A DNA stretch of 64,000 nt. Origin: JASHPR01 sp963833885 (GTDB lineage Bacteria > Actinomycetota > Actinomycetes > Streptosporangiales > Streptosporangiaceae). Below are positions 1-9,003 of the stretch, in pieces. The notes below the pieces were generated by a model. The model had not been told where the DNA came from, did not search any database, and was given only the letters and a program-made list of their open reading frames with translations. Made by a program: the position numbers and the translations under genes. The DNA is taken from the NCBI GenBank assembly GCA_963833885.1, contig CAWHZU010000031.1, forward strand, positions 62,001 through 126,000, written 5' to 3'. How positions within the stretch are numbered: the stretch's first letter is position 1; each line of letters begins with the position of its first letter.

Positions 1-40
1 CGCTCCAGGTCTAGTCTGCTTTGGCGCCCGTCCGGGTGCT

Positions 41-964
41 CTAGTCCGCGCTGGGCTCCGCGATCGCGGCGACGGCGCGGCGCAGCGACGACCCGAGGTT
101 CCAGCGCTCGCCGAGTTCGGCCAGCAGCTGCGGGTCGCCCGCGGGCCTGCCCAGCCGGCCGTCCACCGCGGGCAGCGGCGCGTCGTCGGCCACGCGCACC
201 ACGGGCACCGCCGCCTGCAGGTAATCCCGGGCCTGGACCAGCTTCGCCCTTGTGCCCATGGGAAAGCCGCCGTGCCCGGCGTCCATCGCGGTCAGCATCG
301 CCTCGACCGAGCCGAACACCCGCACTAGCGCGGCGGCGCTCTTCTCCCCCACGCCCGGCACGCCGGGCAGCCCGTCGCTCGGGTCGCCGCGCAGCGTCGC
401 GAAGGCGGCATAGGCCCGGCCGGGGATCTGGTACTTGGCGTTGACCGCGGCTTCGTCCACGACCTCGAACCTGGACACGCCGCGGGCGATGTAGACGATC
501 CTCACCTGGCGCGCGTCATCGACGAGCTGGAACAGGTCTCGGTCGCCGGTGACCACGTCGACGGGTTCCTCAGCCCGCCCGGCGAGCGTGCCGATGATGT
601 CGTCGGCCTCGTATCCGCTGGCCTCGGCCATCGCCACCCCCGCGGCCGTCAGCACCTCCCGGATCACCGGTATCTGGACGGTGAGGCCGTCGGGCACCTG
701 CTCGGTGCCGTCCGGGTTGGCCCGATGCGCCTTGTACGACGGGATCGCCGCCACCCGGAATGCCGGCCGCCAGGACGCGTCCATGCACGCGACCAGGCGG
801 GCCGGGTGCCGCGCCCGGACCAGGCGGGTGATCATGTCGAGCAGCCCGCGCACGGCGTTCACCGGCGTGCCGTCGGCCGCAGTCACCGTGTCCGGGACGC
901 CGTAGAACGCCCGGAAGTACATCGAGGCTGAGTCAAGCAGCATCAGCGAGCCCACCCCGGCCAT
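41..964 (-). CDS. 5'-3' exonuclease (FEN/PolI N-domain family)
   Basis: The 307-residue protein matches the stand-alone 5'-nuclease family related to the N-terminal domain of DNA polymerase I. These enzymes cut RNA primers and flaps during replication and repair. Visible signs are the N-terminal metal-binding Asp in LLLDSASMYFRAFYG, the acidic pair in GYEADDIIGTLA, the TGDRDLFQLV strand, and a helix-hairpin-helix DNA-binding segment (GLPGVPGVGEKSAA, about residues 199-212). No polymerase domain follows. An orthologue sits at the same relative position, near helY and tatC, in M. tuberculosis as I recall it (Rv2090). Bases 1-40 beyond its stop hold nothing recognisable. Confidence 0.9.
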   Translation of the reverse strand: MAGVGSLMLLDSASMYFRAFYGVPDTVTAADGTPVNAVRGLLDMITRLVRARHPARLVACMDASWRPAFRVAAIPSYKAHRANPDGTEQVPDGLTVQIPVIREVLTAAGVAMAEASGYEADDIIGTLAGRAEEPVDVVTGDRDLFQLVDDARQVRIVYIARGVSRFEVVDEAAVNAKYQIPGRAYAAFATLRGDPSDGLPGVPGVGEKSAAALVRVFGSVEAMLTAMDAGHGGFPMGTRAKLVQARDYLQAAVPVVRVADDAPLPAVDGRLGRPAGDPQLLAELGERWNLGSSLRRAVAAIAEPSAD

Positions 965-1160
965 CCTGCCAGGCTGCCCCTTGGCTGTCAGGCCGCGGGC
1001 CAGGCGAGGCTTGCCCCGCCCGGGCGAACCAGGGCGCGGGGCCGCATCTATGCAATTGCTCTATGGGTATGCGAGGGCTTTGGCATTGGAGCCAGTGGCG
1101 GGGTGATCTCTAGGCTTTACCCATCGTTTTAATCTCCTTCTGGTTCCCGGGGAGGCACGG

Positions 1161-1706
1161 TTGATCCAGGCAAGCGCAGTGCGGACCCGCTGTCCCGCCG
1201 GTCTGGTGACCGCGATACGCGGTGCGACCGGACAGCACGCCGACTGGCAGCAGACGGCCGAGCTGGTCGCCGGCCAGCTTCGGCTGCACCTGCCCGGCCC
1301 GGAGATCCTGACCGCCACCGAGCGCCAGGGCAGCGCCGGCGGGTACGTCTGCCACACCCTGCACACCGAGCCGGACGGGTCGTTCTCGGTCTGCGCGCTG
1401 GTGTGGCGGCCCGGGCAGCAGACGACGATCCACGACCACGTCGCCTGGTGCGTGACCGGCGTGGTGCAGGGTGCCGAGTACGAAGAGCTGTTCGCGCTGC
1501 GCGACGGCGGGACCACGCTGGCCGAGGTCGGCAGGAACGTCAACGGGACCGGGGACGTGAGCGGCTTCGCGCCCCCAGGCGACATCCACCGGGTACGCAA
1601 CCACGGCAGCGAGGTCGCTATCTCGGTGCATATCTACGGTGCCGACATCGAGCGCCTCGGTACCAGCGTGCGCCGCACCTACGACCTCCCGGTGGCCGTC
1701 GGCTAG
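1161..1706 (+). CDS. Cysteine dioxygenase-family cupin protein
   Basis: The 181-residue protein has the cupin-type iron site of cysteine dioxygenases: His91 and His93 in the HDH motif and His143 in GDIHRVRNHG. The family oxidises cysteine or related thiols to sulfinates using Fe(II) and O2; the substrate here is not certain. The TTG start is chosen because GGGGAGG lies at 1149-1155, five bases upstream, and no better ATG or GTG exists. It converges with the DUF4239 gene, and their stop codons overlap by four bases. It is a single-gene unit on the plus strand. Confidence 0.8.
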   Translation: MIQASAVRTRCPAGLVTAIRGATGQHADWQQTAELVAGQLRLHLPGPEILTATERQGSAGGYVCHTLHTEPDGSFSVCALVWRPGQQTTIHDHVAWCVTGVVQGAEYEELFALRDGGTTLAEVGRNVNGTGDVSGFAPPGDIHRVRNHGSEVAISVHIYGADIERLGTSVRRTYDLPVAVG

Positions 1707-2503
1707 CGTCCCAGCTCGAGGGCAATCTGCTTGAACGGCTCCGGGTGCACCGCCAGGCTGCCGGTGAACGGGTACTCGAGTTCCAGGATCAGCACCAGGC
1801 TGGCGCCGATCAGGATGGCCACGGTGCCCACCATGAAGTACTGCAGGCGCGCGCTGTCGATGCCCAGGAGCAGGCTGAACCCAAGGGTGCCGAGGCTGGA
1901 CAGGATGACTACAAGCCACAGCACGCCCGGTATGCCCGAATTCGCGAGATCAAGCCGCTGCTGGCGTGCCTCACCGATGTCATTAATCTCCGTCAGCACG
2001 CTATCCTCGAACTCCTGCTCGGACAGGTTTCGCACCCTCAGCCGCTGGACGGTGCCGAGGAGCAGGTCGAAGTCCTGCTGCGTCGCCGGGCTGCTCGTGC
2101 TGCGGTTCATCGCCTGCCACTCCGATGTGGCCACCGACCCGGCGTAGGCGGCCACCTGGTCCTTCACCCGGCTGTGGGCAGCGGGTCCCAGCGCCTTGCT
2201 GAACTGCACGAGGTCGCCCAGGTCTTGGGTCTCCGTCTGAACGGCATTGGCGGCACTGGCATGCTGCCCCCACAGCGTGATCACCATGAACCCGACAATG
2301 ATCGCGTACACCAAGCCGACGACCCCGCCCAGGTAACCGACCGCCGTGTTCTGGTGGCCATCAATACGGTCAGGAGAACGGCGCCGGATGAGCCACTGCA
2401 GTGCCACGGTCAAGGTGGGTAGGCAGACGAGAGCTATCGCGGTCTGCCACCATACCGAGACGTTCTCGATAAACCATCGTGGCACAGCTGCCCCCCGACT
2501 CAC
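1703..2503 (-). CDS. DUF4239 membrane protein
   Basis: The 266-residue protein has two hydrophobic segments near the N-terminus (about 17-36 and 53-77), a soluble stretch of about 100 residues, and two more segments near the C-terminus (about 190-240). This 2+2 layout and its sequence fit DUF4239, a bestrophin-like family of unknown function. The soluble part, roughly residues 85-185, is mostly helical and probably faces one side of the membrane. M. tuberculosis carries a membrane-protein gene at the same place next to helY. No function can be assigned from the sequence. Confidence 0.75.
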   Translation of the reverse strand: MSRGAAVPRWFIENVSVWWQTAIALVCLPTLTVALQWLIRRRSPDRIDGHQNTAVGYLGGVVGLVYAIIVGFMVITLWGQHASAANAVQTETQDLGDLVQFSKALGPAAHSRVKDQVAAYAGSVATSEWQAMNRSTSSPATQQDFDLLLGTVQRLRVRNLSEQEFEDSVLTEINDIGEARQQRLDLANSGIPGVLWLVVILSSLGTLGFSLLLGIDSARLQYFMVGTVAILIGASLVLILELEYPFTGSLAVHPEPFKQIALELGR

Positions 2504-2693
2504 GATGCCCCCGCCACCAGCGCCACAGCATAGGTGGCGTCGCCCCTAGCGGGCGAGAACCGTATCCGGCGATTCCTCCACCGGCGAGGACGCCACTCGT
2601 GGCCCCTGCATCCCGAAGATCTCTAAGGGCGATTTTCGGCGGATGCGACCGAGAATCGTCCACGGCAGCCGATCGAGGTAACGGGGCGGGCGT

Positions 2694-5465
2694 TTAGCCG
2701 ACTGAGGAGTAGGCGACGACGCCGCGGCGCAGGGCCGCGATAGCCCGCCGGGCGGTGTCGGCGACCGGCGCCGCCCGGGCCGCGGCGGCGACCTGATCCA
2801 GCAGGTCGATGAGCTGCTTGACCGCGCGGACGAAGTCGCCGGGTGTGAGGTCGGACGACAGCACCTGCTCCAGGGGCCGCCCTCTGGCCCAGACGTGCGC
2901 GGTCCAGGCGAACCCGAGGTCCGGCTCGCGCAGGAACGACAGGTGGTGCTCCTTTTCGACGCCGTCGAGCTCGCCCCACACCCTGACCATCTCCGCGAGC
3001 ACCTCGCGGGAGCGGCCGTGCGGCAGCCGCGGCGGGCTGGAGTCATCGGGCCTGCGTGACTCGAAGGTCAGCGCGGAAACGCAGGCCGCCAGCTCGGCGG
3101 GCGCCAGGTCGTCCCACAGGCCCCGGCGCAGGCACTCGGCGACCAGCAGGTCGAGCTCGGTGTAGAGGCCGGCCAGGCGCCTGCCCTCCTCGGTCACCGT
3201 GTCGCCGTCGGTGTAGCCGAGCTGGTCGAGCACGGCGCAGACGCGGTCGAACGTCCGCGCGATCACGTGCGTCCGGCCGCCCACCTTGCGCTCCAGGGCC
3301 TCGGTGTCGCGCTCAAGGCGGAGGTACTGCTCGCCCCGTCTGGCGTGCTCCTCGCGATCTGGGCAGGCGTGGCACGGGTGTTCGCGCAGCTGCCGGCGCA
3401 GGCTCTCGATCGCTGCTTTATTCCCCCCACCCAGCCCTCCCTCGCCCGGCCCTCCCTCGCCCGTGCTGCTCTGCCTGCCGCCGGCCCGCCGCGGCCTGCT
3501 CAGATCGCGGGAGGCCAGCTTGTTGCGCATGGTCGAGGCCAGGTCCCTGCGGTGGTTCGCCGATCGCGGGCTGAACCAGTTCGGTATCCGCACCCGGTCG
3601 ATGGGCTCGACCGGAACCGGGAAGTCCGCCAGCGACAGCCGCTTGACCTGGCGGTTGACGGTCAGCACGAGCGGCGCGGGGATGTCGGCGGCCGGGGATT
3701 CGAGGACCAGAGCGATCCCGGCCCGCCGTCCGCCGGGCACCTGGATGATGTCGCCGCGGCGCAGCTGCCCGACCGACGCCACCGCCTCGGCCTGCCGGGC
3801 CGCTGAGCGGGCCCGGGCCTGCTCCCGCTCCCGCTCGGACAGCTGCCGCCGGATGGCCAGGTAGCTGGTGAAGTTGCCGCGGTCGCAGGAAACCTCGATT
3901 TCCTCCATCGACTGCCGGATCTGGCGCGCCTTGCGGGCCAGGCCGACCACCCCGCGGTCCGCCTGGAACTGCGCGAACGACGACTCGAGCAGCGCGGCGG
4001 CGCGCCGCCTGCCGACGCGGCCGACCAGGTTGACCGCCATGTTGTAGGACGGCCGGAAGCTGGAGCTGAGCGGGTAGGTCCGGGTGCCGGCCAGGCCCGC
4101 CACTGCCAGCGGATCCACGCTGGGCTGCCAGAGCACCACCGCATGCCCCTCGACGTCGATCCCGCGCCGGCCGGCCCGGCCGGTCAGCTGGGTGTACTCC
4201 CCCGGCGTCAGGTCCGCGTGGTTCTCGCCGTTCCATTTGTCCAGGCGCTCGATGACGACCGTCCTGGCCGGCATGTTGACGCCGAGGGCGAGGGTCTCGG
4301 TGGCGAACACGGCCCGGATCAGCCCGGCGGCGAACAGCTCCTCGACGACCTCCTTGAACGTCGGCAGCATCCCGGCGTGATGTGCCGCAATCCCGCGCCG
4401 CAGCCCGGCCAGCCAGTCCCCGAACCCGAGGATCTGCCGGTCTTCGTCGGGGATGTCCGCGGTCCGCCGCTCGGCCACCGCGGTGATCTCGCTGGCCTCG
4501 TCCGGCGTGGCCAGCCGCAGCCCGGCGTCCAGGCACTGCAGCACGGCGGCGTCACACCCGGCCCGGCTGAAGATGAACGTGATCGCCGGGAGCAGCCCCG
4601 CCGTGTCCAGCCGGCCGATCACGTCGGGCCGGCTCGGCACCCGGAACCTGGCCGGGCGCCGATTGCCACGGGCGGGCCGGCCGGGCGCCTTGCCCCACGT
4701 ACCTCCCCGTCCCTCCCCATTCCCCCGTCCGCCGCCCCGCCCCTCGTCACTGCGCTGCGCGATCCGCCGCAGCTCCGGGTTGACCTTCGGGGTCGCGGGT
4801 TGCGGCCCGGTGCCGCGGGCGTGCTCAGGCCCGGAGAACAGGTCGTACAGGCGCGAGCCAACGAGCATGTGCTGCCACAGCGGCACCGGGCGCACCTCGT
4901 CCACGATGACAGTGGTGCCGCCGCGGACGTGCGACAGCCAGTCGCCGAACTCCTCGGCGTTGCTCACCGTCGCCGACAGCGCGACGAGCCGCACGGACTC
5001 GGGCAGGTGGATGATCACCTCTTCCCACACCGCGCCCCGGAACTGGTTCGCCAGGTAGTGCACCTCGTCGAGGACGACGTAGCCGAGCCCGGCCAGCGTC
5101 GGCGAGCCCGCGTACAGCATGTTCCGCAGCACCTCGGTGGTCATCACCACCACAGGGGCCTCGCCGTTGATGCTGTTGTCCCCGGTCAGCAGGCCCACCT
5201 TGGCGGCTGAGTACCTGCGGACCAGGTCGGCGTACTTCTGGTTGGACAGCGCCTTGATCGGCGTGGTGTAGAAGCACTTGCGCCCCTCGGCCAGGGCCAG
5301 GTGCACGGCGAACTCCCCGACCACCGTCTTGCCCGAGCCGGTCGGCGCGCACAGCAGGACACCGTGCCCAGCGCTCAGGGCCCTGCACGCGTCCAGCTGA
5401 AACGGGTCGAAGCTGAAGTCATACAGTGCCTGGAACGCGGCGAGTTCCGGCCCGTCCTCGGTCAA
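2694..5465 (-). CDS. helY: HelY, Ski2/Mtr4-like DEAD/DEAH-box helicase
   Basis: This 923-residue ATP-dependent helicase belongs to the Ski2/Mtr4 group. Motif I is PTGSGKT (41-47), motif II is DEVH (133-136), and the later motifs include TETLALGVNMPA and QLTGRAGRRGID. The C-terminal part resembles the DSHCT domain of the family, whose members unwind RNA or DNA. Two low-complexity inserts stand out: an Arg/Gly-rich stretch around residues 239-275 and a Gly/Glu-rich one around 660-682; both are G-rich in the coding strand. The start is TTG at 5465, sharing TTGA with the tatC stop, so translation is probably coupled. The gene is last in a pafB-pafC-tatA-tatC-helY run. Confidence 0.92.
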   Translation of the reverse strand: MTEDGPELAAFQALYDFSFDPFQLDACRALSAGHGVLLCAPTGSGKTVVGEFAVHLALAEGRKCFYTTPIKALSNQKYADLVRRYSAAKVGLLTGDNSINGEAPVVVMTTEVLRNMLYAGSPTLAGLGYVVLDEVHYLANQFRGAVWEEVIIHLPESVRLVALSATVSNAEEFGDWLSHVRGGTTVIVDEVRPVPLWQHMLVGSRLYDLFSGPEHARGTGPQPATPKVNPELRRIAQRSDEGRGGGRGNGEGRGGTWGKAPGRPARGNRRPARFRVPSRPDVIGRLDTAGLLPAITFIFSRAGCDAAVLQCLDAGLRLATPDEASEITAVAERRTADIPDEDRQILGFGDWLAGLRRGIAAHHAGMLPTFKEVVEELFAAGLIRAVFATETLALGVNMPARTVVIERLDKWNGENHADLTPGEYTQLTGRAGRRGIDVEGHAVVLWQPSVDPLAVAGLAGTRTYPLSSSFRPSYNMAVNLVGRVGRRRAAALLESSFAQFQADRGVVGLARKARQIRQSMEEIEVSCDRGNFTSYLAIRRQLSEREREQARARSAARQAEAVASVGQLRRGDIIQVPGGRRAGIALVLESPAADIPAPLVLTVNRQVKRLSLADFPVPVEPIDRVRIPNWFSPRSANHRRDLASTMRNKLASRDLSRPRRAGGRQSSTGEGGPGEGGLGGGNKAAIESLRRQLREHPCHACPDREEHARRGEQYLRLERDTEALERKVGGRTHVIARTFDRVCAVLDQLGYTDGDTVTEEGRRLAGLYTELDLLVAECLRRGLWDDLAPAELAACVSALTFESRRPDDSSPPRLPHGRSREVLAEMVRVWGELDGVEKEHHLSFLREPDLGFAWTAHVWARGRPLEQVLSSDLTPGDFVRAVKQLIDLLDQVAAAARAAPVADTARRAIAALRRGVVAYSSVG

Positions 5466-6379
5466 TCGGCTGATCCAGGAGGCCGCCCGATGTCGGCGCC
5501 GTCACCAGAGGGCACATCGAAATCGAGCGGTGACGCCTCGTCGTCGGACAGACCCGCGTACGGGGACGGGATCCTCGCGCGCCGCCGGTCGTTCATCCAG
5601 ATCAGCAGGTCGGCGACCTCGATCAGCACCACACAGGGCACGGCCAGCAGCAGCATCGTGACCGGGTCCGGGCTCGGCGAGGCGATGCCAGCGAACACGA
5701 ACACGAGAAAGATCATGATGCGGCGCCACTTCTTCATCCGCTCGTGGCTGATCACGCCGACCAGGTTCAGCATCACTAGCAGCAGCGGCAGCTCGAACGC
5801 CAGCCCGAAGCCGAGGATCATGGCCTGGAAGTAGCCGAGGTAGTTGGACACCGTCGGGGCGACCTGGATCCCGCTCGGGGCCAGCGCGAGCAGGTACTTC
5901 AGTCCCCGGCTCATCACGAAGTAGGCCAGGGATGCGCCGCCCAGGAACAGCGGCGCGGCAGTGAACACGAACGCGTAGGTCCACCGCTTCTCGCGCCGGT
6001 ACAGCCCGGGTGCGATGAACGCCCACACCTGGTAGAGCCAGTACGGGCAGGTGACGATCAGCGCGAACCAGAACGCGAGCTGCAGCCAGATCGTGAACGG
6101 GTCAAGTACTCCGATGACGATCAGCTTGGTGTGGTCGGCGAACGCGGCGGCCTTGAACGGATGGTAGACGAACGTCCATAGCCGGTCGTGGACCGCCGGG
6201 ATCAGGCCGACGGCGAGGCCGACCAGTATCGCGGCCACGGCCTTGATCACCCGGTTGCGCAGCTCACGGAGATGATCCATGAGCGGCATGCGCCCATCGG
6301 GATTCGGCTGCCGCTGCGACTGGGCGATCTTGCCGCCCAGCAGGCGCGCACCCGTGATGGTGTCAGCCAGCTTTGGCAT
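5462..6379 (-). CDS. tatC: TatC, twin-arginine translocase receptor subunit
   Basis: The 305-residue integral membrane protein has six predicted transmembrane helices. With TatA it forms the Tat system that exports folded proteins bearing an RR signal. Family marks visible are MPLMDHLRELRNRVIKA at the cytosolic N-terminus, the conserved YQVWAFIAPGLYRREKR after helix 2, and the FGLAFELPLLLVML segment. The C-terminal 45 residues are polar, cytosolic and poorly conserved. It lies 28 bases after tatA and overlaps the helY start. Confidence 0.96.
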   Translation of the reverse strand: MPKLADTITGARLLGGKIAQSQRQPNPDGRMPLMDHLRELRNRVIKAVAAILVGLAVGLIPAVHDRLWTFVYHPFKAAAFADHTKLIVIGVLDPFTIWLQLAFWFALIVTCPYWLYQVWAFIAPGLYRREKRWTYAFVFTAAPLFLGGASLAYFVMSRGLKYLLALAPSGIQVAPTVSNYLGYFQAMILGFGLAFELPLLLVMLNLVGVISHERMKKWRRIMIFLVFVFAGIASPSPDPVTMLLLAVPCVVLIEVADLLIWMNDRRRARIPSPYAGLSDDEASPLDFDVPSGDGADIGRPPGSAD

Positions 6380-6407
6380 GGTCCGTTACCGGGGTAGGAG
6401 GACGGGC

Positions 6408-6746
6408 TCAGCTGGGCTGCTGCGTCCGCGGGGCCTCTGTCACCGGGGCGCCGTTGCCGACCGCCTCGCCCACGGGCTGTGGCTGCTGCTGCAGGTCGCG
6501 GATCTGCTGCTGCAGCGCGTCGATCTGGGCCTGCTGCGCCGGCGCTGTCAGCGCCTGGGCCTGCGGCGCCGGCTCTGGCTGATCGTCGTCGTCGTGTATC
6601 TTCGACACTTCGGACTTGAGGATGCGCATGGATCGGCCCAGCGACCGGGCGGCGTCAGGCATCTTCCTGGAGCCGAACAGGACAAGCACCACAATCGCGA
6701 TAATCAGCACTTTCAGTGGGCTGTCGAACAGGTCACCTATGTTCAT
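6408..6746 (-). CDS. tatA: TatA, Sec-independent protein translocase subunit
   Basis: The 112-residue protein has one short N-terminal transmembrane helix (about residues 9-23, LKVLIIAIVVLVLFG), then the FG hinge and an amphipathic helix (SRKMPDAARSLGRSMRILKSEV), which is the TatA/E pattern. A Gln/Pro-rich tail of about 60 residues follows. The ATG at 6746 is preferred over one four codons upstream because GGGGA lies five bases before it and it places the helix as usual for the family. TatA oligomers form the export path with TatC, encoded just downstream. Confidence 0.93.
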   Translation of the reverse strand: MNIGDLFDSPLKVLIIAIVVLVLFGSRKMPDAARSLGRSMRILKSEVSKIHDDDDQPEPAPQAQALTAPAQQAQIDALQQQIRDLQQQPQPVGEAVGNGAPVTEAPRTQQPS

Positions 6747-6835
6747 CTGAGTCCCCATTCAGGCGGGAAGCGCGTCCCCGCGCCTTGGGTCGCTTGCATC
6801 GAAAGTCTACACAAGACAGCCCCCGGGGGCACTGC

Positions 6836-7834
6836 TCAGGCGTACTGGGCGAGCGCGGCGGCGGCATCCTCACGGATCTCGGCCGCCAGGTCCGCCGGCG
6901 AGGTCACCCGGCCGTCCTCGCCGAGCCGCAGCGCCAGCCGCCGGACCATCCGGGTATCCGGGGTGCGCAGCCCGACCTGCAGCCGGCCGTCACCGAGGTC
7001 GGTAACCCGCTCACAGGGGTAGTACTCGGCGACCCAGCGGCCCGCGGCGGACAGCTCGAGCTCCACCTCGACGTCGTCGGCGGACGGCCGGAACAGCCCC
7101 TGGTCCACATCCCTGGGCTCGGCCTGGGCCGGTACCGACGCGGGCTCGTCCAGCACGGCCAGGTCCAGCACCCGGTCCAGCCGGAACAGCCGCACCGCCT
7201 CGGCGCGCAGGCACCAGCCCTCCAGGTACGTTCTGCCCTCCACGACCAGCAGCCGCATTGGGTCCACGTCCCGCTCGGTGGCCTCGTCGCGGCCGGGGAC
7301 GTAGTACGACAGGTGCAGCCGCCTGCCTCGCTCGATGGCGTCCCGTGCCTGCGCCGCTGCGGTTCTGGTGCCACGGTCGTCGAGCTGCACCGCTACCTGG
7401 GCACTTACCGCGGCCGCGGAACCGGCGGCGGCCTCCAGCTTGGCGATCGTCCGGTTGAGCGCGGAGCGCTCCTCCAGGCTCGGCAGCTCGGCGAGCATCC
7501 GCAGCGCGACCAGCAGCGCGCTTGCCTCGTCGACGCCGAGCCGCAGCGGGCGGTCGAACGACTCGGCCTCGCTGACCACGATCTCGCCGCCCTCGTAGGA
7601 CAGGTCGATCGGGCAGTAGGGGTCGGGCGAGCGCAGCTCGACGCACCACAGCATGTTCAGGTCGTCGACGAGCTCACGCTCGCTGATGCCGAACGCCGCC
7701 GCGGTGTCGGCCAGCCCCACCACCTTCCGGCTCACCACGTAGGGAACCAGGGCGAGCAGCCGCTGCAGCCGGTCCGTGGCCGGCGCCACCCGCGGCGGCA
7801 CTGCCGGCCGCTGCTTCGACTCGGCGGATGTCAA
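6836..7834 (-). CDS. pafC: PafC, WYL-domain transcriptional regulator
   Basis: The protein of about 332 residues has an N-terminal helix-turn-helix region, in which VVSRKVVGLADTAAAFGISERELVDDLNML reads like a recognition unit, and a C-terminal WYL region containing LHLSYYVPGRDEATERDVDPMRLLVVEGRTYLEGWC. In mycobacteria PafB and PafC act together as the LexA/RecA-independent DNA-damage activator. The chosen start is TTG at 7834, whose TTGA shares bases with the pafB stop. The longer open frame upstream lies inside pafB in another frame and is not coding. The gene is co-transcribed with pafB and probably with tatA. Confidence 0.9.
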   Translation of the reverse strand: MTSAESKQRPAVPPRVAPATDRLQRLLALVPYVVSRKVVGLADTAAAFGISERELVDDLNMLWCVELRSPDPYCPIDLSYEGGEIVVSEAESFDRPLRLGVDEASALLVALRMLAELPSLEERSALNRTIAKLEAAAGSAAAVSAQVAVQLDDRGTRTAAAQARDAIERGRRLHLSYYVPGRDEATERDVDPMRLLVVEGRTYLEGWCLRAEAVRLFRLDRVLDLAVLDEPASVPAQAEPRDVDQGLFRPSADDVEVELELSAAGRWVAEYYPCERVTDLGDGRLQVGLRTPDTRMVRRLALRLGEDGRVTSPADLAAEIREDAAAALAQYA

Positions 7835-8784
7835 GCCAGCACCCCCTTCAGCCGCCCGATCACGGCATCCCGCAGATCGGCTGGCTCGATCACCACGGCG
7901 TCGGCACCGAACGAGGCCAGCTGCTCGCTGTGCCAGCCCACGTCCGAGAACGGCACCTCGACCAGATCCCATCCCGGCCGCTGCGGGTCGGCCCGCACGG
8001 CGCTGGCGCCGCGCCGCAGCCCGTACCCGCCGCCCTGCCGCACCTGCAGTACCGCCGTGCGGGCCTGCGGCTCGTTGTCCCATTCGCGGACCAGCGTGCG
8101 CACGTCGGTGCCGGGCGGGACGGTGACGGTGCCGGCTGGCCCGCTGAACGTCACCGGGCCGTCGATGCGGCTCAGCCGGAACACGCGGGTCTCGCCGCGG
8201 TCGGTGTCCAGGCCCGCCACGTACCAGCGGCCGTGCCGGTTCACCACGCCCCACGGCTCGAGCCGGCGCTGCTGGGACGCGCTGCGGCCGGCCGCGCGGT
8301 GGCTGAACGAGACCGGGCGCCGGTCGCGCACCGCCTCCCACAGCGGGCCGAAGGCCGCCTCACCCGTCTGCAGCCGCGGCTCGATGCCGGGCTGCGTGGT
8401 CTCCTCCGCGTCGATCCCGGCGGCCCGCAGCTTGAGCAGGGCGCCGGCTGCGGCCCCGGCCAGCTCGGCCCGCCGCCAGACGCGGGCTGCGAGGCCGAGG
8501 ACCGCGGCCTCGTCGGGTTCCAGCCTGATCTCGGGCAGCCCGTACGCCTGGCGCGGTATCCGGTATCCGGGTTCGCTGTCCGTGATCGCGCTGACCCCGG
8601 TCTCCAGCGGGATCCCCAGCTCGCGCAGCTCGTCCTTGTCGCGCTCGAACATGCGCTTAAACGCGTCGAAAGACTCCGGGTAGCCGGGAACCGCCTCCCT
8701 GATCTGGGACGCGGTGAGGTACTTGCCGGCCGAGAGCAGGCAGACGACCAAGCTCAGCAGCCGTTCCGTCTTCCGCCGTGACAT
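7831..8784 (-). CDS. pafB: PafB, WYL-domain transcriptional regulator
   Basis: The 317-residue partner of PafC begins MSRRKTERLLSLVVCLLSAG, a winged helix-turn-helix start typical of WYL regulators. It has a WYL domain around residues 140-220 (GVVNRHGRWYVAGLDTDRGETRVFRLSRI). The ATG at 8784 is chosen from the family N-terminus; the open frame continues upstream but that part is unlike any protein and is strongly G-biased. A weak GGGAAG precedes the ATG. The pair is named for its position next to pafA, but its known role in mycobacteria is the transcriptional response to DNA damage, not pupylation. Confidence 0.9.
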   Translation of the reverse strand: MSRRKTERLLSLVVCLLSAGKYLTASQIREAVPGYPESFDAFKRMFERDKDELRELGIPLETGVSAITDSEPGYRIPRQAYGLPEIRLEPDEAAVLGLAARVWRRAELAGAAAGALLKLRAAGIDAEETTQPGIEPRLQTGEAAFGPLWEAVRDRRPVSFSHRAAGRSASQQRRLEPWGVVNRHGRWYVAGLDTDRGETRVFRLSRIDGPVTFSGPAGTVTVPPGTDVRTLVREWDNEPQARTAVLQVRQGGGYGLRRGASAVRADPQRPGWDLVEVPFSDVGWHSEQLASFGADAVVIEPADLRDAVIGRLKGVLA

Positions 8785-8816
8785 GCTCGCGTTCTTCCCT
8801 ATGTCGGCCTCTCCTG

Positions 8817-8839
8817 CCCTGCCCACCCTCGCCCTGCCC
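8817..8839 (-). other. G-quadruplex-type sequence before pafB
   Basis: On the minus strand five GGG tracts, separated by 1-3 bases, occupy 8817-8839, about 33 bases upstream of the pafB start and in the same direction. This fits the G3N1-7 rule for quadruplex formation. Whether it forms in DNA or in the pafB 5' leader is unknown. The 219 bases between pafB and the plus-strand DUF3866 gene hold nothing else clear apart from the -10 box listed separately. Confidence 0.45.
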
Positions 8840-8991
8840 ACCTCCGCCATCCCCGCCTGCGCACGCTCTGCTCTTGCCCAGCCGCCCTCGCCCGCCCTTG
8901 GCACCGACCGTACCCTGCCGCAGCGCTCAGGTGAGGCACTGGCGCGGTTTCCTGGCCACCGGGTAATACGCCGCCGTGAACCCGCGTCCAC

Positions 8992-8997
8992 TACCCT
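8992..8997 (+). promoter_or_regulatory. -10 box of a leaderless transcript (DUF3866 gene)
   Basis: TACCCT fits TAnnnT and is followed by six bases and then the GTG start at 9004, so transcription would begin at or next to the start codon. No Shine-Dalgarno sequence is seen. No convincing -35 box is present. Confidence 0.45.
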
Positions 8998-9003
8998 GCC
9001 TTC

